Shown here in pieces: positions 9,258-17,393 of a stretch of DNA of 64,000 nt (position 1 is its first letter; every line of letters begins with the position of its first letter). The stretch covers positions 62,001 through 126,000 of the forward strand of contig NZ_JAVJSQ010000010.1 in NCBI RefSeq assembly GCF_040219335.1, written 5' to 3'. Source of the DNA: Gimesia sp. (GTDB lineage: Bacteria; Planctomycetota; Planctomycetia; Planctomycetales; Planctomycetaceae). A program made the position numbers and the translations under genes. Below the pieces are notes generated by a model. The model worked only from the letters and a program-made list of their open reading frames with translations. It did no database searches and was not told the DNA's origin.

Positions 9258-12200
9258 ACAAAGAGCATAACGTTCTAAAGGAAGTAAGAGATCATAGAAA
9301 TAATCTAGCATCTACTTTAAAGGATTATCCGGGCATTTGGGAACACTTCGAAGACTTTTATCCAGACGATGCACATTTCATTTATGAACTATTGCAAAAT
9401 GCTGAGGATGAAAATGCTACATTGGTTTCTTTTTCGTTAGAAAATGACCTGTTTATTTTTGAGCATAATGGCGAGCCATTTAGTGAAGAAGATGTTTGGG
9501 GAATTACAGATATTGGAAGGGGGGCAAAAAGGGAAGATGAGGAAAAGATTGGCCGCTTCGGAGTTGGCTTCAAATCTGTATTTGCCTTTACAAGTTCGCC
9601 TTGCATTTATTCACCGACTTATAGTTTTAAATTAGAAGAAAGAGTTTTACCTGTTGAATTACCTAGAGACGATTCCATTGGGGGGAACACTCGATTCGTT
9701 TTTCAGCTAGGAAGTGAAGACAAGACCCCCGAAGAAGCATATGAGGATATTTACAAATGGCTAAGTGAGCTATCAGAACTTACGCTGCTTTTTCTATCTC
9801 ACCTTGAAGAAATTCAATGGCGTGATTTACGGTTTCAAAGAATTCGTCACTCAAAATATCATTATGAGGTTCGAAAAACACAGAAGAATAAAATTGTAAA
9901 TTCACAACACTTTTTGCGATATTCAGAGCTGGTGAGTGGACTCAATTCGCAATACACAAGTGTTGCCTTCCCCCTCTCTCTTTCAGAGGAAATAAAACAA
10001 TTCGATCCTCAAATATCGTTGTCTGACCAATTTAAAATAACAGCAGCCGATACGGGAACAGTGTTTGTATCATTTCCCGCGATTAAAGAGACTTCTGGGC
10101 TCAACTTTCACTTGCATGCACCTTTCATCACTGGGCGAAGTCGAGAGTCTGTTAAAACAAACCACAAGGACAACGGCCCCCTTTTCGAGCAATTATCACG
10201 ACTTGTTTCTGATTCACTATTTCATATCAAAGACTCCAGCCTTCTTACAGCAGAGTTTCTAGCAGTATTACCAAACAAAAATGATCGCTTAAAGGAGCCA
10301 TACGCCAAAATTCTTGAAGACATTTTAGATACGATGAATGAACAACCGCTTACGCCTACGTATAACAAAGGCTATGCCCCCGCTAAAACTCTGGTTCAAA
10401 GTAAAGCATCCTTAAAACGATTGCTGACAAAAACAGACATCAAATTCTTATCAGAGTTTTCTGAACTTGATAATGAAAGACGAGAGTGGGCGATTGGTAT
10501 TTCACAAAGGAATTCTCGATTAGACCACTTTCTCACCTCCCTCGACATGGCCGATTGGGACGTTGATGACTTCATAAGGCTTTTAAAAAATTATGCAAGT
10601 GAACCTGAAGGCTGGATGAGACCGAGTGAAGAGTTACTGTGTTGGTTGAAATCGAAATCTGATAAATGGATGCAGTCATTGTATGCATTCTTTTATTCAG
10701 AATTAGAAGATACATACTTATTTCATCATCTTGATAGACTGTTGATAGTAAGGATGAATGATGATTCGCTAGGGACAGGTTTACGCTCATATTTTCCTGA
10801 TGATAAAAAACAAGGCGATACCATATTCCCCCGTATTAAAGAAAGTGTTTATTGTTCTGGAAAAAACAAAAAGGAACAAAAGAAGGCCAAAGAATTTCTT
10901 GTAGAAATTGGTGTTACCGAGGTCGGAGAGTCTGATCTAATTAAGTTAATCCTAGATGAACGATACGCCGATGAAAATACTCCTGATGAAATTGACTTCA
11001 AAACTTATGTTAGTCATTTGGAAAGATTCATCAGGCTTGTAGAAGAATCTCCAAGATGGAGTCGCATATTCAGTGAATATTACATTTTTAACTGTAATGA
11101 TAATTGGGTTCAGCCATCTGACGTTTATATTGACTCGCCATTCAAAGCGACTGGTCTATCCAGTTACTATGATGCACTTGAGAAAACTAGAATCCGTTTA
11201 TCACCCCGTCATTATCCTCTTTCCAACAAATATGAAAATCTGGAGATCAGCGTTGGGAGAATAGCAACATTTGCAATTGCTGCAGGAGCAAAAACTAAAA
11301 TATATCCACATAAAAAGACTTGTTTTTTAAACCCAAGATGGAACTGGCTTGAAAGTGTCCAAGGTGAGAGGTACACGTCTTCTGGTTATAATGTTGATTA
11401 CGATATTCGAGGGTTAAAAATAATCCTTAAAAAACCGACTCTGGAACTTTCTCATCTAATCTGGAGAACGATGTGTTCGTTGCCAGAATATGATAATTAT
11501 TTGAAAGCATGTTACCAAAAGAACGCAACCAACGGTGCAAGACGTGCAGATTCACAGTTGGTTCATACACTTAAAGATGCATGTTGGGTTCCACAAACAA
11601 ATGATACATTTGTTAAACCCTCGGATGCAGCAATTGAATTATTACCCGATGGTTTTCCGTATGATTCCGGTCAAGAATGGCTTGAGGCCATAGATTTTGG
11701 AGTCAATGGCCGAATCAGACTTGCCAAGAAACAAAGAGAGCAGGATTTTGCGAAAAGATTAGGTGTTTCTTTGGAAGACATTCAGTTTATCAAGAACAAC
11801 CCAGAAAGGTTTCAGCAGCTAAAAGAAGAAACTAAAAGAGAAGCTGCAAATAAAAATACCATTTCTAACTCTAAGTCCAGAAACCCAGAACGCCGTAAAC
11901 AAAGAAAAATTGAACGCTTGAAAGTGGCACCATCTAAAGAAACCGTCGAGAGGGTCCGTTCAGTCCGTGTCTATTCTCGATCTGAGTATGACCATCATGC
12001 TCTTCTAGCTTATTATTTTGATGAAGAAGTAGATCAACCCTTTTGCCAAATATGCTGTCATGATTTCCCTTTTGTAAATCAGAGGGGAGAAATTTACGTT
12101 GAGTATGTCGATGTTCTTGGAAAAAGGTGGGCTGACAGTGTTGGTGTGATAATCCCTGTGGATACAGATCTCAAAACAGTCTTGTGTCCCGTCTGTAGTG

Positions 12201-12415
12201 AAATATACAAACAATACATCCATAAGGATCTCGAAGCACAAAAACAATTATATAACTACTTGCTGGAAGACCATGAGGATAATTTCATTATTTGTGATCG
12301 AGATAAACGACGAGATGGAAAGGACAATAGAATTAGGTTTCATAATACACATTTAGATGGCATTAGAGTCTGTCTGGAGTCCCTTCCCAATCTGACAGAT
12401 TCTTCAAACACTTAA
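9254..12415 (+). CDS. Sacsin-like GHKL ATPase with C-terminal degenerate HNH-like zinc domain
   Basis: A 1053-residue protein. The first 200 residues are a Hsp90/sacsin-type GHKL ATPase domain: N box FIYELLQNAEDENA (Glu45, Asn49), G1 region EHNGEPFSEEDVWGI, and G2 region IGRFGVGFKSVF near residues 99-110. Such proteins occur often in restriction and defence loci (established knowledge). The long middle is helical and unrecognised, with a basic stretch near residues 870-900. The C-terminus has two Cys pairs, FCQIC and LCPVC, spaced as in HNH-type zinc domains, but the HH catalytic pair expected between them is replaced by YVEYVD-type residues. It is coupled to the helicase (ATGA overlap), suggesting a two-protein ATPase machine. 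Confidence 0.8.
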   Translation: MNKEHNVLKEVRDHRNNLASTLKDYPGIWEHFEDFYPDDAHFIYELLQNAEDENATLVSFSLENDLFIFEHNGEPFSEEDVWGITDIGRGAKREDEEKIGRFGVGFKSVFAFTSSPCIYSPTYSFKLEERVLPVELPRDDSIGGNTRFVFQLGSEDKTPEEAYEDIYKWLSELSELTLLFLSHLEEIQWRDLRFQRIRHSKYHYEVRKTQKNKIVNSQHFLRYSELVSGLNSQYTSVAFPLSLSEEIKQFDPQISLSDQFKITAADTGTVFVSFPAIKETSGLNFHLHAPFITGRSRESVKTNHKDNGPLFEQLSRLVSDSLFHIKDSSLLTAEFLAVLPNKNDRLKEPYAKILEDILDTMNEQPLTPTYNKGYAPAKTLVQSKASLKRLLTKTDIKFLSEFSELDNERREWAIGISQRNSRLDHFLTSLDMADWDVDDFIRLLKNYASEPEGWMRPSEELLCWLKSKSDKWMQSLYAFFYSELEDTYLFHHLDRLLIVRMNDDSLGTGLRSYFPDDKKQGDTIFPRIKESVYCSGKNKKEQKKAKEFLVEIGVTEVGESDLIKLILDERYADENTPDEIDFKTYVSHLERFIRLVEESPRWSRIFSEYYIFNCNDNWVQPSDVYIDSPFKATGLSSYYDALEKTRIRLSPRHYPLSNKYENLEISVGRIATFAIAAGAKTKIYPHKKTCFLNPRWNWLESVQGERYTSSGYNVDYDIRGLKIILKKPTLELSHLIWRTMCSLPEYDNYLKACYQKNATNGARRADSQLVHTLKDACWVPQTNDTFVKPSDAAIELLPDGFPYDSGQEWLEAIDFGVNGRIRLAKKQREQDFAKRLGVSLEDIQFIKNNPERFQQLKEETKREAANKNTISNSKSRNPERRKQRKIERLKVAPSKETVERVRSVRVYSRSEYDHHALLAYYFDEEVDQPFCQICCHDFPFVNQRGEIYVEYVDVLGKRWADSVGVIIPVDTDLKTVLCPVCSEIYKQYIHKDLEAQKQLYNYLLEDHEDNFIICDRDKRRDGKDNRIRFHNTHLDGIRVCLESLPNLTDSSNT

Positions 12416-12548
12416 TATGTATATAAGTAAATCTTCATCATTAGGCAGATCGTGTAATGAGTCATTCGTGGCGATGGTAAAGATTAAGTCTTGAAATAGA
12501 ATATTGCCACATGCCCTTTCATGACCATGATGACCGAACGTTTTAATC

Positions 12549-12839
12549 TTATTCTTCTGATTCCTCAGTGCTAGAATTCATAATATTACGAGTTGCTTTC
12601 AAAAGATTATCACGAATCTCACTATCTTCCAGAAACTTTTGAATCACTTCACTATCAATAGATGGAGATTCATCTTGCACCTGTAGGCGGCGAACCAAAT
12701 CTTTTAGTTCGGACGCACTATTTTCATCCAAATCACTTCTACTGTCTTGATCTAAATGATGTTTCAGACGCTCCCAAAACACATTCGAGTGTATCTGATC
12801 TAAGATCGCCTGATAGTCATCTGGCATTCCTTCTGTCAT
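12549..12839 (-). CDS. Small acidic protein of unknown function
   Basis: A 96-residue acidic, helical protein starting MTEGMPDDYQAILDQ and ending in an acidic tail. It lies on the opposite strand from the defence array, convergent with the sacsin-like gene. An alternative start is Met5. A GAGAACAAAAA leader with weak AGAGA precedes the first ATG. There are no motifs, Cys residues or membrane segments. It probably forms a unit with the next small gene at 12896-13108, 56 bases upstream. No function can be assigned. Confidence 0.5.
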   Translation of the reverse strand: MTEGMPDDYQAILDQIHSNVFWERLKHHLDQDSRSDLDENSASELKDLVRRLQVQDESPSIDSEVIQKFLEDSEIRDNLLKATRNIMNSSTEESEE

Positions 12840-12895
12840 TTTTTGTTCTCTCTATAGGGCTGACAGTTCAGTTTTTATGAATGGGCTCCCCAGAC

Positions 12896-13108
12896 TTACG
12901 AGCGTATCGTCAACTGCACTGCGAATCCTTCTGTTGTGATTCCGATATCATCAAGTGACTCGACACATCGTCCTGACTCAGAATCAAATAGAATCAGATT
13001 TTCCATTATAATCATGTCTTGAAGCAGTTCTGTTATATCCTCCAGAGTTAAATCGATACTGACGCCATCCTTCTCGATTGTCCATAATGTTGTAGATTGA
13101 ATTTTCAT
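12896..13108 (-). CDS. Small protein of unknown function (70 aa)
   Basis: The start is set at the ATG at 13108 (protein MKIQSTTLWTIEKDG...) because GAAGAAGGTAG lies about ten bases upstream, and because the longer frame starting at 13183 would cross the hairpin at 13179-13200. The 70-residue protein is mixed beta/alpha, with a repeated Asp/Glu/Leu pattern (VSIDLTLEDITELLQDM), and contains one Cys. Two-stranded packing around LTIEDG-like turns is possible. No family is recognised. It precedes the 96-residue gene in the same direction. Confidence 0.5.
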   Translation of the reverse strand: MKIQSTTLWTIEKDGVSIDLTLEDITELLQDMIIMENLILFDSESGRCVESLDDIGITTEGFAVQLTIRS

Positions 13109-13178
13109 TTCTGTATTTCTACCTTCTTCATAACATGTGGGCGTAATTTGAGCCCAGAAAAGAACAAATGTTGGTGGT

Positions 13179-13236
13179 GCCAAATCAAGCGAGATTTGGC
13201 GGACGCTTTATAGCTCAAACATTTGAGCAGAAGCGT
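13179..13236. repeat. Pair of strong hairpins in an intergenic region
   Basis: Two inverted repeats lie side by side. The first is GCCAAATC (13179-13186), loop AAGCGA, GATTTGGC (13193-13200), eight perfect pairs. The second is nested: ACGCTT (13203-13208) with AAGCGT (13231-13236) outside, and GCTCAA (13213-13218) with TTGAGC (13223-13228) inside around a four-base loop. They are not followed by T runs, so they are not simple terminators. They may be part of a structured RNA, a replication origin or a transfer/attachment site of the island. Confidence 0.6.
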
Positions 13237-13332
13237 GCCTGTAGAAGAAAGTAAATCAATGTAATTCTTGGTAATTCGGAGAGCGAATATTAGCAGAAAT
13301 GATATTTTCAATCCAGAGGAGTTGGAATCACG

Positions 13333-13349
13333 ATTTTTGGACCAAAAAT
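13333..13349. promoter_or_regulatory. Near-perfect palindrome, operator-like
   Basis: ATTTTTGG (13333-13340) and CCAAAAAT (13342-13349) flank a single central base. The spacing is too tight for an RNA hairpin loop, so a DNA-binding dimer site is more likely. It lies 22 bases before the terminator at 13371. The protein binding it is unknown. Confidence 0.35.
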
Positions 13350-13370
13350 TAAAACTGTTTTTTGAATGCA

Positions 13371-13400
13371 AAAGCCCTGCTGATTGCTCAGCAGGGCTTT
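13371..13400. terminator. Bidirectional intrinsic terminator
   Basis: AAAGCCCTGCTGA (13371-13383), loop TTGC, TCAGCAGGGCTTT (13388-13400): thirteen perfect pairs with T runs on both strands. It stands between divergent genes (12896-13108 on minus, 13631 on plus), where neither needs a terminator. This suggests an undetected transcript ending here. Confidence 0.8.
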
Positions 13401-13630
13401 ATTGTCGTTATTCAAACGTGTCTCTTGGTGATTTCGATGAGGAACACAGAAAACGAACCTACTATATAGTAGTGTGCCGAATGTGATTTTTTACTGGAAA
13501 AAATAAAAGCCGTTCAACTCAAAATAGTGAATGACATTTTTATGAAATGGTCACAGATTTTATGCTCATTTGGCAAAATTCTCATCCTAAAAAATAGAGC
13601 AAAGCACTATTATACTTATGGTGATGAACG

Positions 13631-15340
13631 ATGAGTAAAATTAACGAAAAACCCAAAACACAGAAATATGACTTTGACTACGAAGCAATCGAAAATCAAT
13701 TAGCGGTTGCAACGGCTGATGCTATGGCCCCATATATCTCACATCAACATTGGGGTATCGACAAACGACACAGGATCACGAAAGCAGAGTGGGTTGCCTG
13801 TACTCAATATTATCAATTAAAAACTGAAGGAGTTGTAAAACCAAAAGTTGTAATTCGTAACACTGATGGTTCTGCATGGCACAATTACCGCACGGGCAAA
13901 CTAACCCATTACAACCCCTTCATCAATTACCAATCAAAGCTCTGGGGAGCCGACAAGATAAATCCCTGCATCAATGGCGATGAATTACACTATTACATGT
14001 CGCCCACTCGGGTTGGTCGTAAAATGGCTTACTTTGATTTAGATGCTCATGATGCGTTTCAAGATGATTTAGACGACGCAGTGGAACTGCTAAAAAAATT
14101 GTTTGGGGATGTCCTGTATTATCGCCCTTCGCATCGCGGATATAATGGCTGGCTCAAATTTAATGATGCTCCCACAGCCAAAGAATACAATTCAGTATTG
14201 GCAAACACAGAACAGGTATTGAGAGCAGTTTTTACTCAGGAAAACATCAAGACCTCAATTGAGATCAAAGGCAGGGCTGTCTGGGGCCGTGTCGAACAAT
14301 GGACAGATCGACGGTCTCATTTGGCGAAGCTGCCTTATTGGAATCACAAATACCCCTGTAATAAAAAATCACCCGATGATTGCTGGGACTTCGAAAGACT
14401 CGAAGCGTTTAAATCAATCAATGAGGCAGTATTTGCATCATTTGAGACAGGAATTGAAAAGCTTAAACAACAATTAAAACCGTCAACATTACAGGCATCA
14501 GAGAAAGCAAGTGATGTTTCAACTGACGTGTTGCCTGCTGACGCAGGCACGCTGACGGCGGGGCCGTCAGACGTATGTAATGAGCCTACGGCAATTGGAT
14601 CTTTGGAAGAAATCAGTAACATCCCAAATGCCTTTGTCAAAAATCGCACATTTACTTTTTGGTGTAACACAACTGCAGGAAGACCTCACTCAGCAGCAGA
14701 ACTGCTTGAGTTAGATCGTCGACACAACATTTTTAATGGTGATTGGGAAGACGGACTGCAAGAGCGAATCAAAAGATACAATGATATTGCTCCCTTTGCC
14801 GCTCGCGGTTTTGATCCTGAAAAATGCGGGAAGCCATCACAACGTCCAATACTTGATGCTGCTCTGAAAGAGTGGAGAGGTAAACAACACAAGTTTTGTA
14901 AAACGTCTATTGGGTATTGTGGTAATCAGGCCGTTAAAGTTGACCGCTCTATTTTGGTAGGACTGGCTTCAATTATCCAGACAGCATCAAAACCAAACAG
15001 AGACTGCTCACGTGACAGCATCCAAGGCTGGTGGGAAGAATTGGCAGTTGAAAGCATTATGCCTGAATGGTCAGTTTATACATACACAGCAGCACGGTCT
15101 GTGCTTCATAGATCAGGCATCATCGGCATAGATCACGATAGATATCAGTATGTTCCTGATGGTCGGGGCCAATGTAAAGGAATCTGGGTCAAGACAGAAG
15201 CTTTAGTTGGAGAAAAGGACTATTCCTATCCCACACAACAGAGTGTCAATCACTCTGCTTTGCATAAGGGTTATGTAATAAAGATAACGGAAATAATAAC
15301 CCCGATTGATGATTTTGAGGCTGGCAAGCAGCCTCCGTGA
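13631..15340 (+). CDS. Probable replication/primase-type protein of the island
   Basis: A 569-residue protein. The middle of the N-terminal half shows MAYFDLDAHD (Asp136, Asp138) followed about 30 residues later by YYRPSHRGYNGW (His168, Arg169). This resembles the hhDhD and SxH motifs of archaeo-eukaryotic primase-like replication proteins found on plasmids, phages and integrative elements. Residues 285-320 form a low-complexity linker. The C-terminal half (RHNIFNGDWEDGLQ, later a winged-helix-like region around residues 440-530) would fit a DNA-binding or helicase-loader part. No Walker motif is seen. A TATACT box lies 15 bases before the start codon at 13611. The assignment rests on motif spacing only; another possibility is a Rep-type initiator without primase activity. 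Confidence 0.5.
   Translation: MSKINEKPKTQKYDFDYEAIENQLAVATADAMAPYISHQHWGIDKRHRITKAEWVACTQYYQLKTEGVVKPKVVIRNTDGSAWHNYRTGKLTHYNPFINYQSKLWGADKINPCINGDELHYYMSPTRVGRKMAYFDLDAHDAFQDDLDDAVELLKKLFGDVLYYRPSHRGYNGWLKFNDAPTAKEYNSVLANTEQVLRAVFTQENIKTSIEIKGRAVWGRVEQWTDRRSHLAKLPYWNHKYPCNKKSPDDCWDFERLEAFKSINEAVFASFETGIEKLKQQLKPSTLQASEKASDVSTDVLPADAGTLTAGPSDVCNEPTAIGSLEEISNIPNAFVKNRTFTFWCNTTAGRPHSAAELLELDRRHNIFNGDWEDGLQERIKRYNDIAPFAARGFDPEKCGKPSQRPILDAALKEWRGKQHKFCKTSIGYCGNQAVKVDRSILVGLASIIQTASKPNRDCSRDSIQGWWEELAVESIMPEWSVYTYTAARSVLHRSGIIGIDHDRYQYVPDGRGQCKGIWVKTEALVGEKDYSYPTQQSVNHSALHKGYVIKITEIITPIDDFEAGKQPP
14523..14570. repeat. GC-rich double hairpin inside the primase-like gene
   Basis: GCCTGC (14533-14538), TGAC, GCAGGC (14543-14548) is followed by CTGACGG (14552-14558), CGGGG, CCGTCAG (14564-14570). 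A further CTGACG precedes them at 14523. The block is much richer in G+C than the surrounding AT-rich gene and encodes only a linker (residues about 298-314). It looks like a small palindromic repeat inserted in frame. Confidence 0.5.
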
Positions 15341-15744
15341 GCTCCAGAGGTAGTAAACAACAAAGCAACTCTTAGAAAGCACACATTTTTGAATGGCTCA
15401 ACAGGGACATTACGCACACAGCCATAAATCAAATGCTGTTGCGGCAAAGAAACAACCCTGACTCAACTCTCCATCCCTCAACCACACCATTCCAGCAAAC
15501 CAAAATCAAGAAGAGATATCAGCCTGAGATTGTTGAATAATACATCTTCTACTGAGTGTGAACAGCAGAAATTCCATCGGTTGGAATCAATTACATTTTT
15601 TCACATTAATAATGTGATCTCAGCATTCCTATTAAGCTTGTAGGATTTCAGGACTTTTTATTTGGTCTAAATAGGCACCGGAATATCAACATTCATAAAA
15701 TATTGTCTCTTCAAAAACATACAACATTTGAAAAGGCCAATTAG
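15341..15744. other. Intergenic stretch with two inverted repeats
   Basis: No gene is seen in these 404 bases. Two short inverted repeats lie 14 bases apart: ATTCCA...TGGAAT at 15571-15587 and TCACATT AAT AATGTGA at 15601-15617. The second has a dyad centre suited to a dimeric repressor. They precede the 15745 gene by about 130 bases and may be its operator region. Confidence 0.4.
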
Positions 15745-16143
15745 ATGTCTTATGAATTCCCGTTTCCACGCCAATGTTATGTTTTGTATGAAACTGCAAA
15801 TCATCCAGTAATCACAATGAGTCCCGATAACAAACGTTGTTATATGCATGTGTTCGAGCAGGGGATATTTTATCATTGGAAGTCTTGGGTATTGGAAGGT
15901 CAACAAAATCTTTCTTTGCCAGATGTTGAGCTAGTGAAAGACCTTGATGCTGAGTCTTGTCTCAAGATGATTGACTTGGAAGACCCGAAGGAAATCAGAA
16001 AAACCATGGATGCTGCAGATGAGCAGTTGTATGACGGTTTTTTGCTGTGGAAGACTTCGACAGGAAAAGACTTCTCTGACTGGCATTATAAACGTAGTGA
16101 TATTGAGAGAGAAATCGAAGAACGGAGAGATAGAAATGTCTGA
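15745..16143 (+). CDS. Unknown small protein, first of a coupled pair
   Basis: A 132-residue protein of unknown family starting MSYEFPFPRQCYVLYETAN. The first half is probably beta-rich, with aromatic residues (FYHWKSWV near residue 45). The second half is helical and charged. The stop overlaps the next start (ATGTCTGA, eight bases), so the two are translated together. No signal peptide or membrane segment. In island context it could be an immunity-type or accessory protein, but nothing in the sequence proves this. Confidence 0.5.
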   Translation: MSYEFPFPRQCYVLYETANHPVITMSPDNKRCYMHVFEQGIFYHWKSWVLEGQQNLSLPDVELVKDLDAESCLKMIDLEDPKEIRKTMDAADEQLYDGFLLWKTSTGKDFSDWHYKRSDIEREIEERRDRNV

Positions 16144-16510
16144 TATATTTGATCAATTCGAGGTAGGTCAACTGCCAGAAGAAATCAGTTACTTATTCCG
16201 TATAGCAGAATCAAAAGGTAATCATCCATTTCGGAACATGATTCTTAGTGTGGAGCCTGTTAAATCACCGTCAACAGGCACCCTATCTGCATTTGTTTTT
16301 GCGACTGAGGACGATGGCGTCGAGTGGCTTGAATCACACCCCCAGTACAACAAGCACAAAATAGAGACAACTTCACCTGATGTGTTCATCATGGAAGTTG
16401 AGGATTTGAAAACAGACAGAAAAATTGAAATTGAGAGTTTAAGTCTGTGGATCAAAAATTCTGAAAATGAATGGAACGAAATCACTAAGCCTCTGACAGA
16501 ATTCGAATGA
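16136..16510 (+). CDS. Unknown small protein, second of the coupled pair
   Basis: The open frame extends upstream to 15971, but the ATG at 16136 is chosen because it overlaps the previous stop and because GGAGAGATAGAA lies just before it. The 124-residue product (MSDIFDQFEVGQLPEE...) is acidic, with a beta-rich middle (IETTSPDVFIMEVEDL). No family is recognised. A strong terminator follows at 16595, so the pair 15745-16510 forms a two-gene transcript. Confidence 0.5.
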   Translation: MSDIFDQFEVGQLPEEISYLFRIAESKGNHPFRNMILSVEPVKSPSTGTLSAFVFATEDDGVEWLESHPQYNKHKIETTSPDVFIMEVEDLKTDRKIEIESLSLWIKNSENEWNEITKPLTEFE

Positions 16511-16594
16511 TCGATTTTGTGTCCCCAAAAAATTCCTTAGATAAAAGGGGCATCCAAGAGTAGTGGTTTGCAAATCAGGTATAAAAACAACAAA

Positions 16595-16629
16595 GCCTCT
16601 GTGAATCAGATTGACTCACAGAGGCTTTT
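16595..16629. terminator. Intrinsic terminator between convergent genes
   Basis: GCCTCTGTGA (16595-16604) and TCACAGAGGC (16616-16625) form ten perfect pairs around an 11-base loop, followed by TTTT on the plus strand. On the minus strand AAACAACAAA before the stem gives TTTGTTGTTT, so it can also serve the converging gene at 16653-17303. Confidence 0.85.
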
Positions 16630-16652
16630 CGACGTGCCTGCCTCTTTTTGTA

Positions 16653-17303
16653 TTATTGTTCTGTCCAATCATCAGACATTTTAATGTTTTCTGGTGGAGC
16701 CTCACACCAGCTACCATAATGATTCAGCTCAATCAGCTTTTCTAGTGCTTCCTGCTTGTTGAATTTTTCAGGGCTTGCAGCTTTGGTTCTTTCATAAAAT
16801 TCCTGCTTGTCATAAACAGTAATTTCTCTTTGCATTGCTCCACAATCAATAACCTTATTGTCAGATTCCAACCAAGCGTGCCCTGTATGCTCTGTCGGAT
16901 TTGTGCTCACATAGCCATGTACTAGATATATCTCACCATCATCAATATCTATTCCTGCACCATCAATTAAAGCATCAAATGCAAACTGAAAACAATTACC
17001 ATGCTTCCTGCTTGCGTTATAAATCTTTCCGTCATCTGGCACAGGTGGGAAAAATGCTTTGATTTCATCATCGTCAATTTCGTCAGGGAAGTTTGCGACA
17101 ATATAAGCCAACATCTCGATTGGCTGATCATGATCATAATTCTCTTCAACCTGCTCCCATGTTTCAGCAGTCAAATCTAAGGATTCAAGCATGCTGTCAA
17201 TCACTTCACCTGCTGATAATGTTTCACCGCGATAGACAACCGGCTCTTGGCATGTTTCGCTGCCGTGGTCACCGCCGCAAAAATTACAAACGAATACTGG
17301 CAT
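16653..17303 (-). CDS. Zinc-knuckle protein with a Cys-His-Asp enzyme-like core
   Basis: A 216-residue acidic protein. The N-terminus has a compact Cys/His cluster, Cys6-x2-Cys9-x3-His13-x4-Cys18, close to a CCHC zinc knuckle. After an acidic helical part, residues 98-155 show HGNCFQFAFDAL (Cys104), YLVHGYV, HTGHAWLE (His142) and KVIDCG (Asp153). The order Cys at a helix start, then His on one strand and Asp on the next, is that of papain-like or transglutaminase-like folds. The enzyme activity is inferred from this pattern alone. It lies on the same strand as the recombinase, 90 bases downstream of it, and may be expressed from the same transcript. Confidence 0.55.
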   Translation of the reverse strand: MPVFVCNFCGGDHGSETCQEPVVYRGETLSAGEVIDSMLESLDLTAETWEQVEENYDHDQPIEMLAYIVANFPDEIDDDEIKAFFPPVPDDGKIYNASRKHGNCFQFAFDALIDGAGIDIDDGEIYLVHGYVSTNPTEHTGHAWLESDNKVIDCGAMQREITVYDKQEFYERTKAASPEKFNKQEALEKLIELNHYGSWCEAPPENIKMSDDWTEQ

Positions 17304-17393
17304 TGGTTTTTCCTTATTTGGTTTTATAAAGAGGTTTCAAATCACTTCTTTTTCTTACCAATCAGAATATTTAGTCTTTGGATATCGCCTCAT

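Noticed and set aside
6183..12415. Assignment of the helicase and ATPase to DISARM
   Set aside because: The helicase resembles DrmD, but no DrmA, DrmB, DrmC or methylase gene is nearby in the window.
13105..13371. 88-codon minus-strand open frame over the hairpin region
   Set aside because: It overlaps the hairpins and the start of a better gene and has no ribosome binding site or protein-like composition.
13268..13486. 72-codon plus-strand open frame
   Set aside because: It reads through the palindrome and the strong terminator, which would be coding only by chance.
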